A stretch of 36,922 nucleotides of DNA, taken from contig SUYQ01000025.1 of assembly GCA_015060325.1 (NCBI GenBank), forward strand, positions 1 to 36,922, given 5' to 3'. Below, one piece after another: positions 1 to 7,293 of this stretch. A program made the position numbers and the translations under genes. This stretch comes from Bacteroidales bacterium. Its GTDB lineage: Bacteria > Bacteroidota > Bacteroidia > Bacteroidales > UBA932. The notes under the pieces are model-generated. The model had not been told where the DNA came from and made no database searches. It saw nothing but the letters and a program-made list of their open reading frames with translations. The first letter of the stretch is position 1. Every line of letters starts with the position of its first letter.

Positions 1-425
1 AGCGTGAGCGTCTTCAGGTAACACGCCAGAGGGCTAAGCTCGAGAAGAACCTCGGTTCTATCCGTGACCTTAGCCGTCTCCCATCAGCACTTTTCGTAGT
101 AGACGTACAGAAGGAGATGAACGCCGTCAAGGAGGCAAATCGTCTTAATATTCCGGTTATCGCTATGGTTGATACTTGTTGCGATCCTACTCCGATTGAT
201 TATGTGATTCCGGCAAATGACGATGCAGCAAAGTCTATCGCTTACATCATGGAAGCACTTTGCGGCGCAATCAAAGAGGGATTGGACGAAAGGAAGCTTG
301 AGAAGGAGAAAGAGACTCCAGAGCAGACTGAGGAGAAGCCAGCAGGCAAGAAGCTCCGCGCTCGTAAGGGTGCAAAGCCAGCAGCCGAGGAGGCTCCAGC
401 AGCTGAAGAGACTCCAGCAGAGTAA
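1..425 (+). CDS. rpsB: 30S ribosomal protein S2 (5'-truncated by window edge)
   Basis: This is the C-terminal part of ribosomal protein S2, a component of the 30S subunit. The open frame runs in from the left edge (first full codon at base 3) and ends at TAA 423-425. The visible part contains the conserved S2 block around FVVDVQKEMNAVKEA and VIAMVDTCCDP. After the S2 fold comes a low-complexity tail rich in Ala, Glu, Pro and Lys (PAAEEAPAAEETPAE), as is common for the disordered S2 C terminus in Bacteroidetes. The gene lies 30 bp upstream of tsf, the usual rpsB-tsf pairing, so the two are almost certainly co-transcribed. The start codon is outside the window. Confidence 0.97.
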   Translation, partial: RERLQVTRQRAKLEKNLGSIRDLSRLPSALFVVDVQKEMNAVKEANRLNIPVIAMVDTCCDPTPIDYVIPANDDAAKSIAYIMEALCGAIKEGLDERKLEKEKETPEQTEEKPAGKKLRARKGAKPAAEEAPAAEETPAE

Positions 426-455
426 TTAGTGTAACACTTTAAACATCTATCGAAA

Positions 456-1451
456 ATGGAGATTAAAGCAGCTGAAGTTGCAAAACTTCGTCAGATGACA
501 GGCGCAGGTATGATGGACTGCAAGAAGGCACTCGTTGAGGCTAACGGTGACTTCGACCGTGCAAAGGAAATCATCCGCGAGAAAGGTAAGCTCGTAGCAG
601 CAAAGCGTGCTGACCGCGAGACTTCAGAGGGTGCAGCAATCGCTAAGGTAAACGGCGGAAAGGCTATCGTGGTAGCTCTCGGTTGCGAGACTGACTTCGT
701 TGCCAAGAACGCTGAGTTCCAGGCACTCGCTGAGGCTATCGCTGAGGCAGCTATCGCAAACTTCCCTGCAGACAAGGAGGCCCTCATGGCTTGCACACTT
801 GCTGACGGAAGAACAGTTGAGATGGCAGTTACAGAGCAGACAGGTAAGACTGGTGAGAAGCACGTTATCGTAGCTTACGAGACAGTTGAGGCTCCTTACA
901 TTTCAGCTTACATGCACAAGATCACCGGTAAGCTCGCTGCAGTTGTCGGCTTCAACAAGGCTTTCGACGAGCAGACAGCTAAGGGTGTTGCAATGCAGGT
1001 GGCTTCAATGAATCCGGTTGCAGTTTCTGCAGAGTCAGTTCCGCAGAGCGTGATCGACGCAGAGCTCAAGACAGCAACTGAGAAGACTAAGGAAGAGCTC
1101 GTTAAGAAGGCAGTGGATGCAGCGCTTTCAAAGGCTGGCATCAACCCTGCACACGTTGACAGCGAGGCTCACATCGAGTCTAACCAGGCAAAGGGATGGA
1201 TCACAGCTGAGCAGGCAGAGCAGGCTCGCGAGATCATCAAGACCGTTTCAGCAGAGAAGGCAGCAAACCTTCCTGAGCAGATGGTAGCCAACATCGCAAA
1301 GGGTCGTCTCCAGAAGTTCTTCAAGGAGCAGACTCTCGAGGAGCAGGGCTATCAGATGGGTGACGGCAAGACCGCAGTGAAGGATGTCATCAAGGCAGCT
1401 GACGCTGAGGCTAAGGTACTTTGCTTCAAGAGAGTGTCACTCACTGACTAA
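456..1451 (+). CDS. tsf: Translation elongation factor Ts
   Basis: EF-Ts is the guanine-nucleotide exchange factor that recycles EF-Tu from GDP to GTP during translation. The 331-residue length matches the long Bacteroidetes form, which has an insert compared with the 283-aa E. coli protein. The N-terminal UBA-like domain (residues 1-45, starting MEIKAAEVAKLRQMTGAGMM) and the TDFVAKN signature (about residues 79-85) that contacts EF-Tu are intact. The ATG at 456 is the first possible start and begins the conserved UBA domain. It follows rpsB by 30 bp and is followed by a strong terminator at 1480-1509, which closes the operon. Confidence 0.98.
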   Translation: MEIKAAEVAKLRQMTGAGMMDCKKALVEANGDFDRAKEIIREKGKLVAAKRADRETSEGAAIAKVNGGKAIVVALGCETDFVAKNAEFQALAEAIAEAAIANFPADKEALMACTLADGRTVEMAVTEQTGKTGEKHVIVAYETVEAPYISAYMHKITGKLAAVVGFNKAFDEQTAKGVAMQVASMNPVAVSAESVPQSVIDAELKTATEKTKEELVKKAVDAALSKAGINPAHVDSEAHIESNQAKGWITAEQAEQAREIIKTVSAEKAANLPEQMVANIAKGRLQKFFKEQTLEEQGYQMGDGKTAVKDVIKAADAEAKVLCFKRVSLTD

Positions 1452-1479
1452 TTTCAGGCTAAAAGCCACAACATAAAAA

Positions 1480-1509
1480 GGTCATCGGTTTTCACCGGTG
1501 ACCTTTTTT
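1480..1509 (+). terminator. Rho-independent terminator of rpsB-tsf
   Basis: Stem 1480-1489 (GGTCATCGGT) pairs with 1494-1503 (ACCGGTGACC), ten pairs with one T-G wobble and a four-base loop, followed by six T residues at 1504-1509. It lies 28 bp after the tsf stop codon. Confidence 0.9.
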
Positions 1510-1547
1510 GTTGGGGGTTGAAGTTTTTCTATAGAAAGAGTGTTGCA

Positions 1548-2558
1548 CTATTGCTGTGCTGGTATACGTTTAGCATTTTTATATACCTTCTTTTCTGGGA
1601 TATTAAAATGCAGTACGATTGAGATAGGATGATACTGAAGATTGTTTATGATTGCAGGGGAGTATCTGATACCAAATCTTGAAAATGTGCCTAATACTGT
1701 GAAACCGACTTCAATGTTTGGCCTTACAATGAATTTGGTGGCTCCACCGTTGCTAACCTTATTTGTGGATGCTAATTCATCATCCACATATGCCTTTACG
1801 ATGCCTTGGCCTCCCATCGCCCATCCAAAAGACAGACCAGCTTTCCAATATAAGTAGGTGTGATCATTTTCGTTATATCCCGCTGTGGTCGGGTAGTGTT
1901 TTATGAGACACATTCCGAAATTTACCTGTGGACCTAAAAACCAGTTAGAAACTATATTTTTTGTGGTAGCCTGGCCTGCGAATATATCAGTGGCACTTCT
2001 ATTATATTCTGCGAGCAGTCCTGCCTCCAGGAACCATTTGCTACCTTCATTTAGAAACATTGTCCAAGTAGGAATCATCTGTAGAGAGTAACCTAGCGAT
2101 CCGCTAATTGCAATTTCTCCTGACTCCTCCATTTCTGCTACAGTTGGGTCACTTCTAAAGGTGCTCGAGAGGTTGGATGGAGCAAATCCGTTTCCTAATT
2201 CAAATCCGAAGCGTGAGTTGCTTGCTCTTTTAAACTCATCTCCTTCCCACCATTCAAACAAAATCTCCGGGCTTTGTTTCAGAGGCTTTTCCTTTTTTGT
2301 GATTGTTTTAGTTTTCGCGGTACTTACAGGCACTGGTGCCGCAACCTGTTCCTTTGTTATCTTGATGACCTCAGACATTGGGTATACATAGACGCTTCCG
2401 TCATTCCTCTGTATCTTAATATCTCCTTCAGGGACTTGTTCTATTACGGTACCCTTTATTATGCTTCCGTTCTTGAGATATACCGACTCTATATACTGTT
2501 GTGCTGATAAGTGCATTGATATGCATGATACAGCTAGCGCGATGATGATCTTTTTCAT
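1548..2558 (-). CDS. Secreted/outer-membrane protein with shared N-terminal domain
   Basis: A 336-aa protein of unknown function. An N-terminal signal peptide (MKKIIIALAVSCISMHLSAQ) indicates export. Residues about 22-72 form a small beta-rich domain (VYLKNGSIIKGTVIEQ, then IKIQRNDGSVYVYPMSEV) repeated in the upstream neighbour. A Thr/Lys-rich linker follows, and the rest (about 100-320) has alternating aromatic-rich strands with glycine turns, consistent with an outer-membrane beta-barrel, though it does not end in the classic terminal Phe. It starts 28 bp after the neighbour at 2587-3351, so the two likely share a transcript. I do not recognise a specific function. Confidence 0.75.
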   Translation of the reverse strand: MKKIIIALAVSCISMHLSAQQYIESVYLKNGSIIKGTVIEQVPEGDIKIQRNDGSVYVYPMSEVIKITKEQVAAPVPVSTAKTKTITKKEKPLKQSPEILFEWWEGDEFKRASNSRFGFELGNGFAPSNLSSTFRSDPTVAEMEESGEIAISGSLGYSLQMIPTWTMFLNEGSKWFLEAGLLAEYNRSATDIFAGQATTKNIVSNWFLGPQVNFGMCLIKHYPTTAGYNENDHTYLYWKAGLSFGWAMGGQGIVKAYVDDELASTNKVSNGGATKFIVRPNIEVGFTVLGTFSRFGIRYSPAIINNLQYHPISIVLHFNIPEKKVYKNAKRIPAQQ

Positions 2559-2586
2559 GCTGTATGTTTTTAAAAATTGTTGTTGG

Positions 2587-3351
2587 CTAGAATTTCAGGC
2601 AGAGGCTTAAGCCGGCGGCGTAATTCGTTGTGTTGCCAATAGTTGTTGGTGTCAACATTGGCTGAACCTTCAGTGTTGCCAGGCCAGCAGCAGAGTTGTA
2701 CCCATTCACGATAGAGTTCATTGTGTCTTTGTGGTTTTTTCTTGGGATTGTGCAGCAAAATGCTATCAAGCTACAAGCGGCAGAAATGCCAGTTATGGTC
2801 CATACGGTTGTTGCAGCTGAGCCTTGCAGGTCGTCAATTGCTCCCCAAATCATAAATCCAAGAGCAGTACCTAAGCAACCCCATCCTATATCATCAACAA
2901 ATTTCAGATTATAGTACGAGGTTGCTGCATTTTTGAATGCATCAAAGTTTTCTTGGCCGAGATATGCTAGCGCTGTTTCGTCCGAAATTGCAACATTGCC
3001 TATCACAAGATATGGCTCTTCTAATTCATTTACTTCCCAGGTCATCCTTCGTCCGCTCAGGTCTGTTGTTATAGGGGCTGGAGTATATGTCTGCGATGGA
3101 GTTGTATAAGTTGCTGGGGTGGTTTGCGAGACGTTACTGTTTTCCTTGCTGATTTTCAGAACTTCACTCATCTTATATACAAAGATACTTCCATCGTCTG
3201 TCTGGACTTTGATGGATTCCCCAATGATTTGTTCGATAATGATACCTTTGAGGATGCTTCCGTTTTTCAGATGGACACAATCAATCTGCTGTGCATTGGT
3301 AATCGAAGAGATCAGCAATGCCAGCAATGTGAGTAAAACATAGCGTTTCAT
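2587..3351 (-). CDS. Exported protein with the same N-terminal domain, C-terminal membrane segments
   Basis: A 254-aa hypothetical protein. It has a signal peptide (MKRYVLLTLLALLISSITNA, cleaved near AQQ) and then the domain shared with the downstream gene (VHLKNGSILKGIIIEQ, IKVQTDDGSIFVYKMSEV), about residues 22-72. A Pro/Thr-rich spacer follows. The C-terminal half has two hydrophobic stretches (around WGCLGTALGFMIWGAI and TVWTITGISAACSLIAFCC) and ends in AAGLSLCLKF, a terminal aromatic reminiscent of outer-membrane proteins. It is the first gene of a two-gene unit, starting about 50 bp downstream of the small-RNA terminator at 3400-3438 on the same strand. Function unknown. Confidence 0.72.
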   Translation of the reverse strand: MKRYVLLTLLALLISSITNAQQIDCVHLKNGSILKGIIIEQIIGESIKVQTDDGSIFVYKMSEVLKISKENSNVSQTTPATYTTPSQTYTPAPITTDLSGRRMTWEVNELEEPYLVIGNVAISDETALAYLGQENFDAFKNAATSYYNLKFVDDIGWGCLGTALGFMIWGAIDDLQGSAATTVWTITGISAACSLIAFCCTIPRKNHKDTMNSIVNGYNSAAGLATLKVQPMLTPTTIGNTTNYAAGLSLCLKF

Positions 3352-3399
3352 GGTTAGGTTGCTGTTTCCTCAGATTCCAAAGGAAGTAAGGGTTGGTAC

Positions 3400-3438
3400 A
3401 AAAAAAGCGCGGGAATCTGTACTTGCTGCACGTCCCGC
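3400..3438 (-). terminator. Terminator of the small RNA
   Basis: On the minus strand GCGGGA (3433-3438) pairs with TCCCGC (3409-3414) and is followed by GC and seven T residues (3400-3406). It ends the structured RNA about 50 bp before the start of the next gene. Confidence 0.75.
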
Positions 3439-3684
3439 AATTCAAGGCCTTCGCATTGCCCAATCCCGACAGAACGAGCAACGCAGAAGCCCACGCTGAT
3501 ATGAATAAGCCACCCATGTTCTGTGAATACAGTATATGAATGGGAAATATACATACCCAGAGGCATCTACTGTTGCTTTGTAATGGCGGGATCTTAGAAG
3601 TTGCGAAGTTCTGAATTGCCATAGACAAAGCGTCAAGTAAACGCTTTTATATTTAATGACCTTCCTTTATATGTCAGGAAGTCT
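3400..3684 (-). ncRNA. Structured small RNA, candidate 6S-like (Bacteroidales-1 type)
   Basis: About 285 nt between a -7 box (3689-3696) and a terminator (3400-3438), with no convincing ORF. Read on the minus strand it folds as a long rod. A closing stem pairs 3612-3619 with 3437-3444 (8 bp) and 3602-3608 with 3449-3455 (7 bp). Further in, 3587-3592 pairs with 3463-3468, and 3572-3577 with 3477-3482, then 3566-3568 and 3562-3564 with 3485-3487 and 3489-3491. Apical hairpins include a 6-bp GTATAT/ATATAC stem in 3534-3554. The 5' end has an extra hairpin (AAAGCGT/ACGCTTT, 3627-3647). A rod with internal bulges is the 6S RNA shape. I recall a Bacteroidales-1 RNA family proposed as the 6S of this order; assignment to it is inference. 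Confidence 0.6.
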
Positions 3685-3688
3685 ACAA

Positions 3689-3696
3689 CAAAGATA
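3689..3696 (-). promoter_or_regulatory. -7 box of the small RNA
   Basis: On the minus strand this reads TATCTTTG, a perfect match to the Bacteroidetes TAnnTTTG element. It places the transcript start near 3683-3685, just before the first hairpin of the RNA (CTTCCT/AGGAAG). I see no clean TTTG at -33. Confidence 0.6.
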
Positions 3697-3921
3697 CAAT
3701 AAAGAAACTGAACTTAGAGATTTTGTTTAAAAAAAAGAAAAAATTTAAAGATTTAGAAAAACTTTGTTAAAGATAAAGCAAAATCTGCGATGGTATATTG
3801 CACACGAGATAAATATTGTCAACATTTGCATCATAATGCTCTGTATTTTGGAATGTAAAATATAAGTCTGTTTATATTTTGATATTCAATATATTTTGTA
3901 GATTTGCCAAACTTTAATGGT
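3697..3921. other. AT-rich spacer upstream of higBA
   Basis: A strongly A+T-rich stretch between the small-RNA promoter and higB. Two near-consensus -7 elements on the plus strand (TATATTTT-G at 3873-3881 and 3890-3898) could drive higBA, but neither fits perfectly. Nothing else is recognised here. Confidence 0.35.
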
Positions 3922-4221
3922 ATGAGGATTGTTTCACATAGGAAGTTGAAGGAGTTTTATGAAACTTCTGGACATGAGGATGCGAGAGTTGCATTAGAGC
4001 GATGGTATCACACAGTGTTGGAGGCTCAGTGGAAGAATATGGCTGAAATGAAGGCTGATTTTCCCTCTGTCGACTATGTCGGGAATCAACGTTATGTGTT
4101 TAATATAAGAGGTAATAGATATCGTTTGGTAGTTGTCGTCAAATTTCTTATGGGATATGTTTTCATAAGGTTTGTAGGTACTCATCAGGAGTATGATAGT
4201 ATAGATTGTAGAAATATTTAA
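3922..4221 (+). CDS. higB: HigB-type mRNA interferase toxin
   Basis: A 99-aa toxin of the RelE-fold HigB family (COG4680 type), which cleaves mRNA on the ribosome. Diagnostic blocks are MRIVSHRKLKEF at the start, WYHTVLEAQWKN in the middle, VGNQRYVFNIRGNRYRLVV, and the C-terminal VFIRFVGTHQEYDSID. The frame is open back to a TTG at 3904, but the ATG at 3922 begins exactly at the family's MRI start, so I choose it. The antitoxin gene starts 16 bp downstream. Family length is about 95-105 aa, so the toxin looks intact. Regulation is expected to be by the HigA partner acting on the upstream AT-rich promoter. Confidence 0.9.
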   Translation: MRIVSHRKLKEFYETSGHEDARVALERWYHTVLEAQWKNMAEMKADFPSVDYVGNQRYVFNIRGNRYRLVVVVKFLMGYVFIRFVGTHQEYDSIDCRNI

Positions 4222-4237
4222 TGGGAGGAGAATAGAT

Positions 4238-4597
4238 ATGGAAATAACTAGACAGCAGTATGAGTTCGCTCTTGCACGAATCGAAGAACTTCTTCCTGTC
4301 GTAGATGATCAGTCTTCACTAAATGATAGGAATTCTGTCGAACTGGCTCTTCTTTCTGAAGTTGTAATAGAGTATGAGTCCTCTCATTTTCCTATTGAAA
4401 AACCGACAATTGCAGAACTGATCGATCTTGCATTGGACGAAAGGAAAATGACTCAGAAGGATCTCGCTAAAGAAATAGGAGTAAGCCCCTCCCGTATAAA
4501 TGATTTTATAACGGGAAGGGCTGAGCCGTCTTTGAAGATAGCCAAAAGGCTATGCGTATCACTTGGCATTACAGCCTCAGCGATGCTCGGGTTATAA
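4238..4597 (+). CDS. higA: HigA-type antitoxin, XRE HTH
   Basis: A 119-aa antitoxin (COG5499 type) that neutralises HigB and represses the operon. The first 65 residues form the toxin-binding region with a helical segment (YEFALARIEELLPVV). Residues about 66-115 are an XRE helix-turn-helix: MTQKDLAKEIGVSPSRINDF followed by ITGRAEPSLKIAKRL. In this family toxin precedes antitoxin, as here. A purine-rich GGGAGGAG lies about 8 bp before the ATG at 4238, plausible as a ribosome-binding site. Both genes appear complete. Confidence 0.92.
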   Translation: MEITRQQYEFALARIEELLPVVDDQSSLNDRNSVELALLSEVVIEYESSHFPIEKPTIAELIDLALDERKMTQKDLAKEIGVSPSRINDFITGRAEPSLKIAKRLCVSLGITASAMLGL

Positions 4598-4599
4598 GT

Positions 4600-4764
4600 C
4601 TATTCTCCTTTCTGGAGGTCTTTGATCTGGGAGAGGATTTCCGTGGTCCTGCTGATGACTTTCTTGTTCATGCGCATTCCGATGAAGCCTCCGATGAGAC
4701 CTCCGAGGAGTGCTCCTGTACAGAATCCTAAGGTCATAGGCGACACTCCGAGTGTGCTGAGCAT
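4600..4764 (-). CDS. Small glycine-zipper membrane protein, possibly 5'-damaged
   Basis: A 54-aa minus-strand ORF with one hydrophobic segment carrying a glycine zipper (GALLGGLIGGFIGM), then a basic stop-transfer patch (RMNKK) and an amphipathic C-terminal helix (TEILSQIKDLQKGE). Upstream in the same frame are eight plausible coding residues (WFSWLIYE) before a TGA at 4789-4791. An ATG one base out of frame at 4788-4790 would give MFSWLIYE if one G were removed. The gene may therefore be a 62-residue protein with a 5' frameshift, or a fragment cut at the junction with the TPR remnant. Converges on higA with 2 bp between stops. Function unknown. Confidence 0.5.
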   Translation of the reverse strand: MLSTLGVSPMTLGFCTGALLGGLIGGFIGMRMNKKVISRTTEILSQIKDLQKGE

Positions 4765-4771
4765 TTCATAG

Positions 4772-5236
4772 ATGAGCCAACTGAACCATCAGGTATTCCT
4801 CGTTGACGAGAGAAGCCCTCGTGATGCGCAGGCATACTATTTCATCGGTGAGGCATATGAGAAGATGGGCCAGAGGTCAAAGGCCAAGTCTTATTACAAG
4901 AAGGCTTCCGAGGTGGATACCAAGCTTTCTTTCTGCCGTTACTGGAAGGGACTCGCTCTTGAGAAGCTCGGAAGGAAGGCTGAGGCAAAGGCTCTTTACG
5001 ATGCTCTTCTTGCAGAGGGCAAGGGTGCCATTGTTGAAGATATCGTGAGCTTCTATGGTGCAGAGGGTACATCAAGTCTTACTGTGGAGGGCATCAATAC
5101 GATGGCCTACCGCATGATGGGATTCGGCTACCTCGGACTCGGCGACAAGGCTGAGGCCCAGAAGTGCTTCGATACAGCTCTCAAGCTCAAGAATGACAAC
5201 CTCTGGGCAAAGTTCATGCTCGATATCCTGAAGTAA
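4772..5236 (+). pseudogene. C-terminal remnant of a TPR protein
   Basis: Open for 154 aa. It contains two to three TPR-like helical repeats (AQAYYFIGEAYEKMGQRSKA, CRYWKGLALEKLGRKAEA, GFGYLGLGDKAEAQKCFDTA). It resembles the C-terminal TPR end of the large DUF5107-type proteins of about 1,000 aa common in Bacteroidales; that assignment is from memory of the family and is tentative. There is no signal peptide or N-terminal domain, a stop codon (TAG 4769-4771) sits directly before the ATG, and the first seven codons overlap antisense with the small minus-strand gene. I read it as the surviving 3' end of a larger gene after a rearrangement near 4785. G+C content resembles core genes rather than the island. 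Confidence 0.6.
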
Positions 5237-5278
5237 CAGCTTGCGTCATTGACGCATAACCGACTGATTATTAATGAT

Positions 5279-5327
5279 ATGACTGTCAACACGGTGGGTC
5301 TTTTTATCCCACCGTGTTGACAGTCAT
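5279..5327. repeat. 20-bp perfect inverted repeat
   Basis: Arms 5279-5298 and 5308-5327 are perfect complements over 20 bp, with a nine-base loop containing TTTTT. Neither side has the T-run of a normal terminator. It may end transcription of the TPR remnant and/or the converging CPBP gene, or be the tip of a small mobile palindrome. A smaller hairpin (TGCGTC-ATT-GACGCA) lies just upstream near 5241-5255. Confidence 0.7.
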
Positions 5328-5397
5328 CTTATTGTGTATCAAGGTGTTAAATGACCATTTTATTCATCGTCGTCATCAGTTCGAGAGGGGCCGTTGT

Positions 5398-5477
5398 ACC
5401 GTCCATCAACAAAACCTGCAAAAACATGTCGGACGGTGCCCAAAATCGCATTAAATCAGCGGAATCCGGCACCGTCC
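5398..5477. repeat. Intergenic repeats ACCGTCC/GGACGGT
   Basis: Three related words lie in a non-coding gap (5237-5587): ACCGTCCATCA at 5398-5408, GGACGGTGCC at 5431-5440 and GGCACCGTCC at 5468-5477 followed by ATCA. The middle copy can pair with either flanking copy (7 bp or 10 bp). The first and third form a direct repeat of ACCGTCCATCA. The rest of the gap shows no ORF that I can support. Confidence 0.45.
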
Positions 5478-5587
5478 ATCATAAAATCGGTCGTTTTATT
5501 GACTGACGCTATCACTGAGGTTATTCGTCCTTTGAGAATATGTATATGGTGTAGCTTTGCACATCAGACGCACAGTGTCCATGAAAA

Positions 5588-6223
5588 CTACATTATCGGG
5601 AACCAGATGAAGACTGCGCAGTCCCAGAGGGCGTGAGATATGATCAGAGCGCCGAGCCTTTCGGGGAAGAGACGGTAGCCAAGCCCCCAGATGAAGCCTG
5701 CCACGGCTGCTGCCATGATCAGCATGAAGTTGAATTTTGACAGGTGGACGAGGCTGTATACCAGAGTCGTCACGATAAATCCGATTGTCGGTGTCCACCG
5801 GCCTGAAAGGTGCTTCTGGATGTATCCTCTCCAGAAAATCTCCTCAGCCGGACCTATGATGAACAGCAGCAGGAGAGAAAGAATGAACGGGTCGGATCCT
5901 TCCTTCATTCCATAGATCGAGTCGACCTGCGGGCGGGCGAAGTCGAACATCAGTGACGACAGGAAGTCGCCCAGCCAGAAGATGCCCCAAAGGGCAACGG
6001 CAAGGGCAGTACCTATGAGGATGTCAGACAGGCCTATGCGTACATCCTTCCACCATCCTGGAGCAGCCCAGGTGGTGTAAATGGTCAACAAGGCGCCGGA
6101 ACATGTCATCATAGCCCAGAAGTTGACGTGCGGAGCAGTCCACGGAGAGAACATTATGGTCCAAAGAACGGCTGCCAGAAATATTCCGACAGCCGGTTTT
6201 ATGAGAGATTCCTTATGAATCAT
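5588..6223 (-). CDS. CPBP-family intramembrane metalloprotease
   Basis: A 211-aa multi-pass membrane protein of the CPBP/CAAX (ABI) glutamic-type protease family. The motifs are present: EExxxR at residues 127-132 (EEIFWR), the second-motif histidine at about H160 (SLVHLSKFN) and the third at H197 (ISHALWD). Five to seven hydrophobic segments are visible. Family members in bacteria process or bind membrane substrates and are often linked to bacteriocin self-immunity, but the substrate here is unknown. The start (ATG at 6223) lies 2 bp after the menA stop, indicating co-transcription with menA. Confidence 0.88.
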   Translation of the reverse strand: MIHKESLIKPAVGIFLAAVLWTIMFSPWTAPHVNFWAMMTCSGALLTIYTTWAAPGWWKDVRIGLSDILIGTALAVALWGIFWLGDFLSSLMFDFARPQVDSIYGMKEGSDPFILSLLLLFIIGPAEEIFWRGYIQKHLSGRWTPTIGFIVTTLVYSLVHLSKFNFMLIMAAAVAGFIWGLGYRLFPERLGALIISHALWDCAVFIWFPIM

Positions 6224-6225
6224 GT

Positions 6226-7146
6226 CTAGTTGAATATATACTTTGCGGAAACGAATGCTACTGTCAGAAGAGCTGAGAACACAAGCTGCAGGTTTGCTGT
6301 CCTCACATCAAGGTCTACGATAGGCCTGACTCCCTCCTTGAGCGAACGTTTCATGGTTCTGTGACATGCCACGGCTACAGGAATAGTCATGAATACGATG
6401 ATTGTATGCATTGGCATGATGCCGATGATTGACAGTACTCCTACCCAGACATATGGGAATATCATTTCAAATGAGTATACCCATGATGAGAATTTGCTTC
6501 CGAGCGCCATTGCCATGGTCTTGATGCCTGCACGCTTGTCTGTAAGCATGTCACGGGTGTTGTTCGAGTGGAGGATTCCGTCTGTGATGAGTCCTACAGG
6601 AAGAGCTACCCATAGTACGTTCCAATCTATTGCGCCAGTGGCGGCATATGAGGTTCCGAGAGTCGGCAGGAATGCAAATGTCAGAAGGATGTCAAGGTCA
6701 CCCAGTGCATTGAATTTCATCATAGGGTATAACAGGGTACATGCTGCACCTGCCAGTCCTATCCACAATAATGGAAGTCCTGTGACGGCAAAGAGCCCTA
6801 GCCCGCATGCTATGGACGCTATCAGAAGTCCTATTGCAAGATTCCGGATTTCATTTGCCTGAAACATTCCGGTAGTGATGGTCTTCGCACCATATGTGTC
6901 GTCTGCATCTACTTTCTTCTTGTAGTCAAAATAGTCGCTCCATGTGTTGCCGGTCATATGGAAGAGTACCATTCCGACCAGTGCCCATGCTCCATGAATC
7001 CAGTTGATGTCAGCACCTTTCCAGAACAGATATGCAAGTGTCACGACTATCGGCATTATTGATGCCGGGAATGACCAGGGCCTCACTGCTATAATCCAAT
7101 GACTGAAGTTCCGTCCTCCAGTTGATTTCTTCTTTTTATGTTTCAT
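6226..7146 (-). CDS. menA: 1,4-dihydroxy-2-naphthoate prenyltransferase
   Basis: MenA, a UbiA-superfamily integral membrane enzyme of menaquinone synthesis, joins the isoprenoid tail to 1,4-dihydroxy-2-naphthoate with loss of CO2. It is 306 aa, the normal length. The first Asp-rich Mg-prenyl-diphosphate motif is at about residues 67-80 (NTWSDYFDYKKKVD). The second (about 190-210) reads HSNNTRDMLTDKRAGIKTMA. About eight hydrophobic helices are seen. The Lys/Arg-rich N terminus (MKHKKKKSTGGR) is cytoplasmic. A consensus -7 box lies upstream at 7169-7176. Menaquinone is the expected quinone in Bacteroidales. Confidence 0.93.
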   Translation of the reverse strand: MKHKKKKSTGGRNFSHWIIAVRPWSFPASIMPIVVTLAYLFWKGADINWIHGAWALVGMVLFHMTGNTWSDYFDYKKKVDADDTYGAKTITTGMFQANEIRNLAIGLLIASIACGLGLFAVTGLPLLWIGLAGAACTLLYPMMKFNALGDLDILLTFAFLPTLGTSYAATGAIDWNVLWVALPVGLITDGILHSNNTRDMLTDKRAGIKTMAMALGSKFSSWVYSFEMIFPYVWVGVLSIIGIMPMHTIIVFMTIPVAVACHRTMKRSLKEGVRPIVDLDVRTANLQLVFSALLTVAFVSAKYIFN

Positions 7147-7168
7147 AGTAGTTTTATGCTAAATCATG

Positions 7169-7176
7169 CAAAGTTA
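7169..7176 (-). promoter_or_regulatory. -7 box of menA
   Basis: The minus strand reads TAACTTTG, a perfect TAnnTTTG element, 22 bp upstream of the menA ATG. No clear TTTG lies at the usual distance upstream, so only the -7 element is supported. Confidence 0.55.
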
Positions 7177-7190
7177 ATAAATTTCTACAA

Positions 7191-7205
7191 AGAATAGCGG
7201 CCTCG
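7191..7205 (+). repeat. Fragment of the island hairpin repeat
   Basis: AGAATAGCGGCC followed by TCG matches the left edge of the island repeat found at 8603 and 12098, but the right arm and tail are missing. It may be an eroded copy marking an older boundary of the array; a 12-base match could also be chance. Confidence 0.35.
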
Positions 7206-7254
7206 TATTTTATGCTTTTCCCATATTTGTATTAAATCTGTTTATAAATTTTTC

Positions 7255-7262
7255 TAAATTTG
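7255..7262 (+). promoter_or_regulatory. -7 box upstream of the 7294 gene
   Basis: TAAATTTG matches TAnnTTTG and places the start about 27 nt before the ATG at 7294. A TTTG at 7226-7229 is too far upstream (25 bp spacer) to be a convincing -33 element. Confidence 0.45.
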
Positions 7263-7293
7263 TAGTATATTTCCGTCCGAATGTTATAAAAGT

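Noticed and set aside
3281..3636. Several overlapping small minus-strand ORFs (62-115 aa)
   Set aside because: They fall within the structured RNA, share no coding signature, and lie between a promoter and a terminator that fit an RNA gene.
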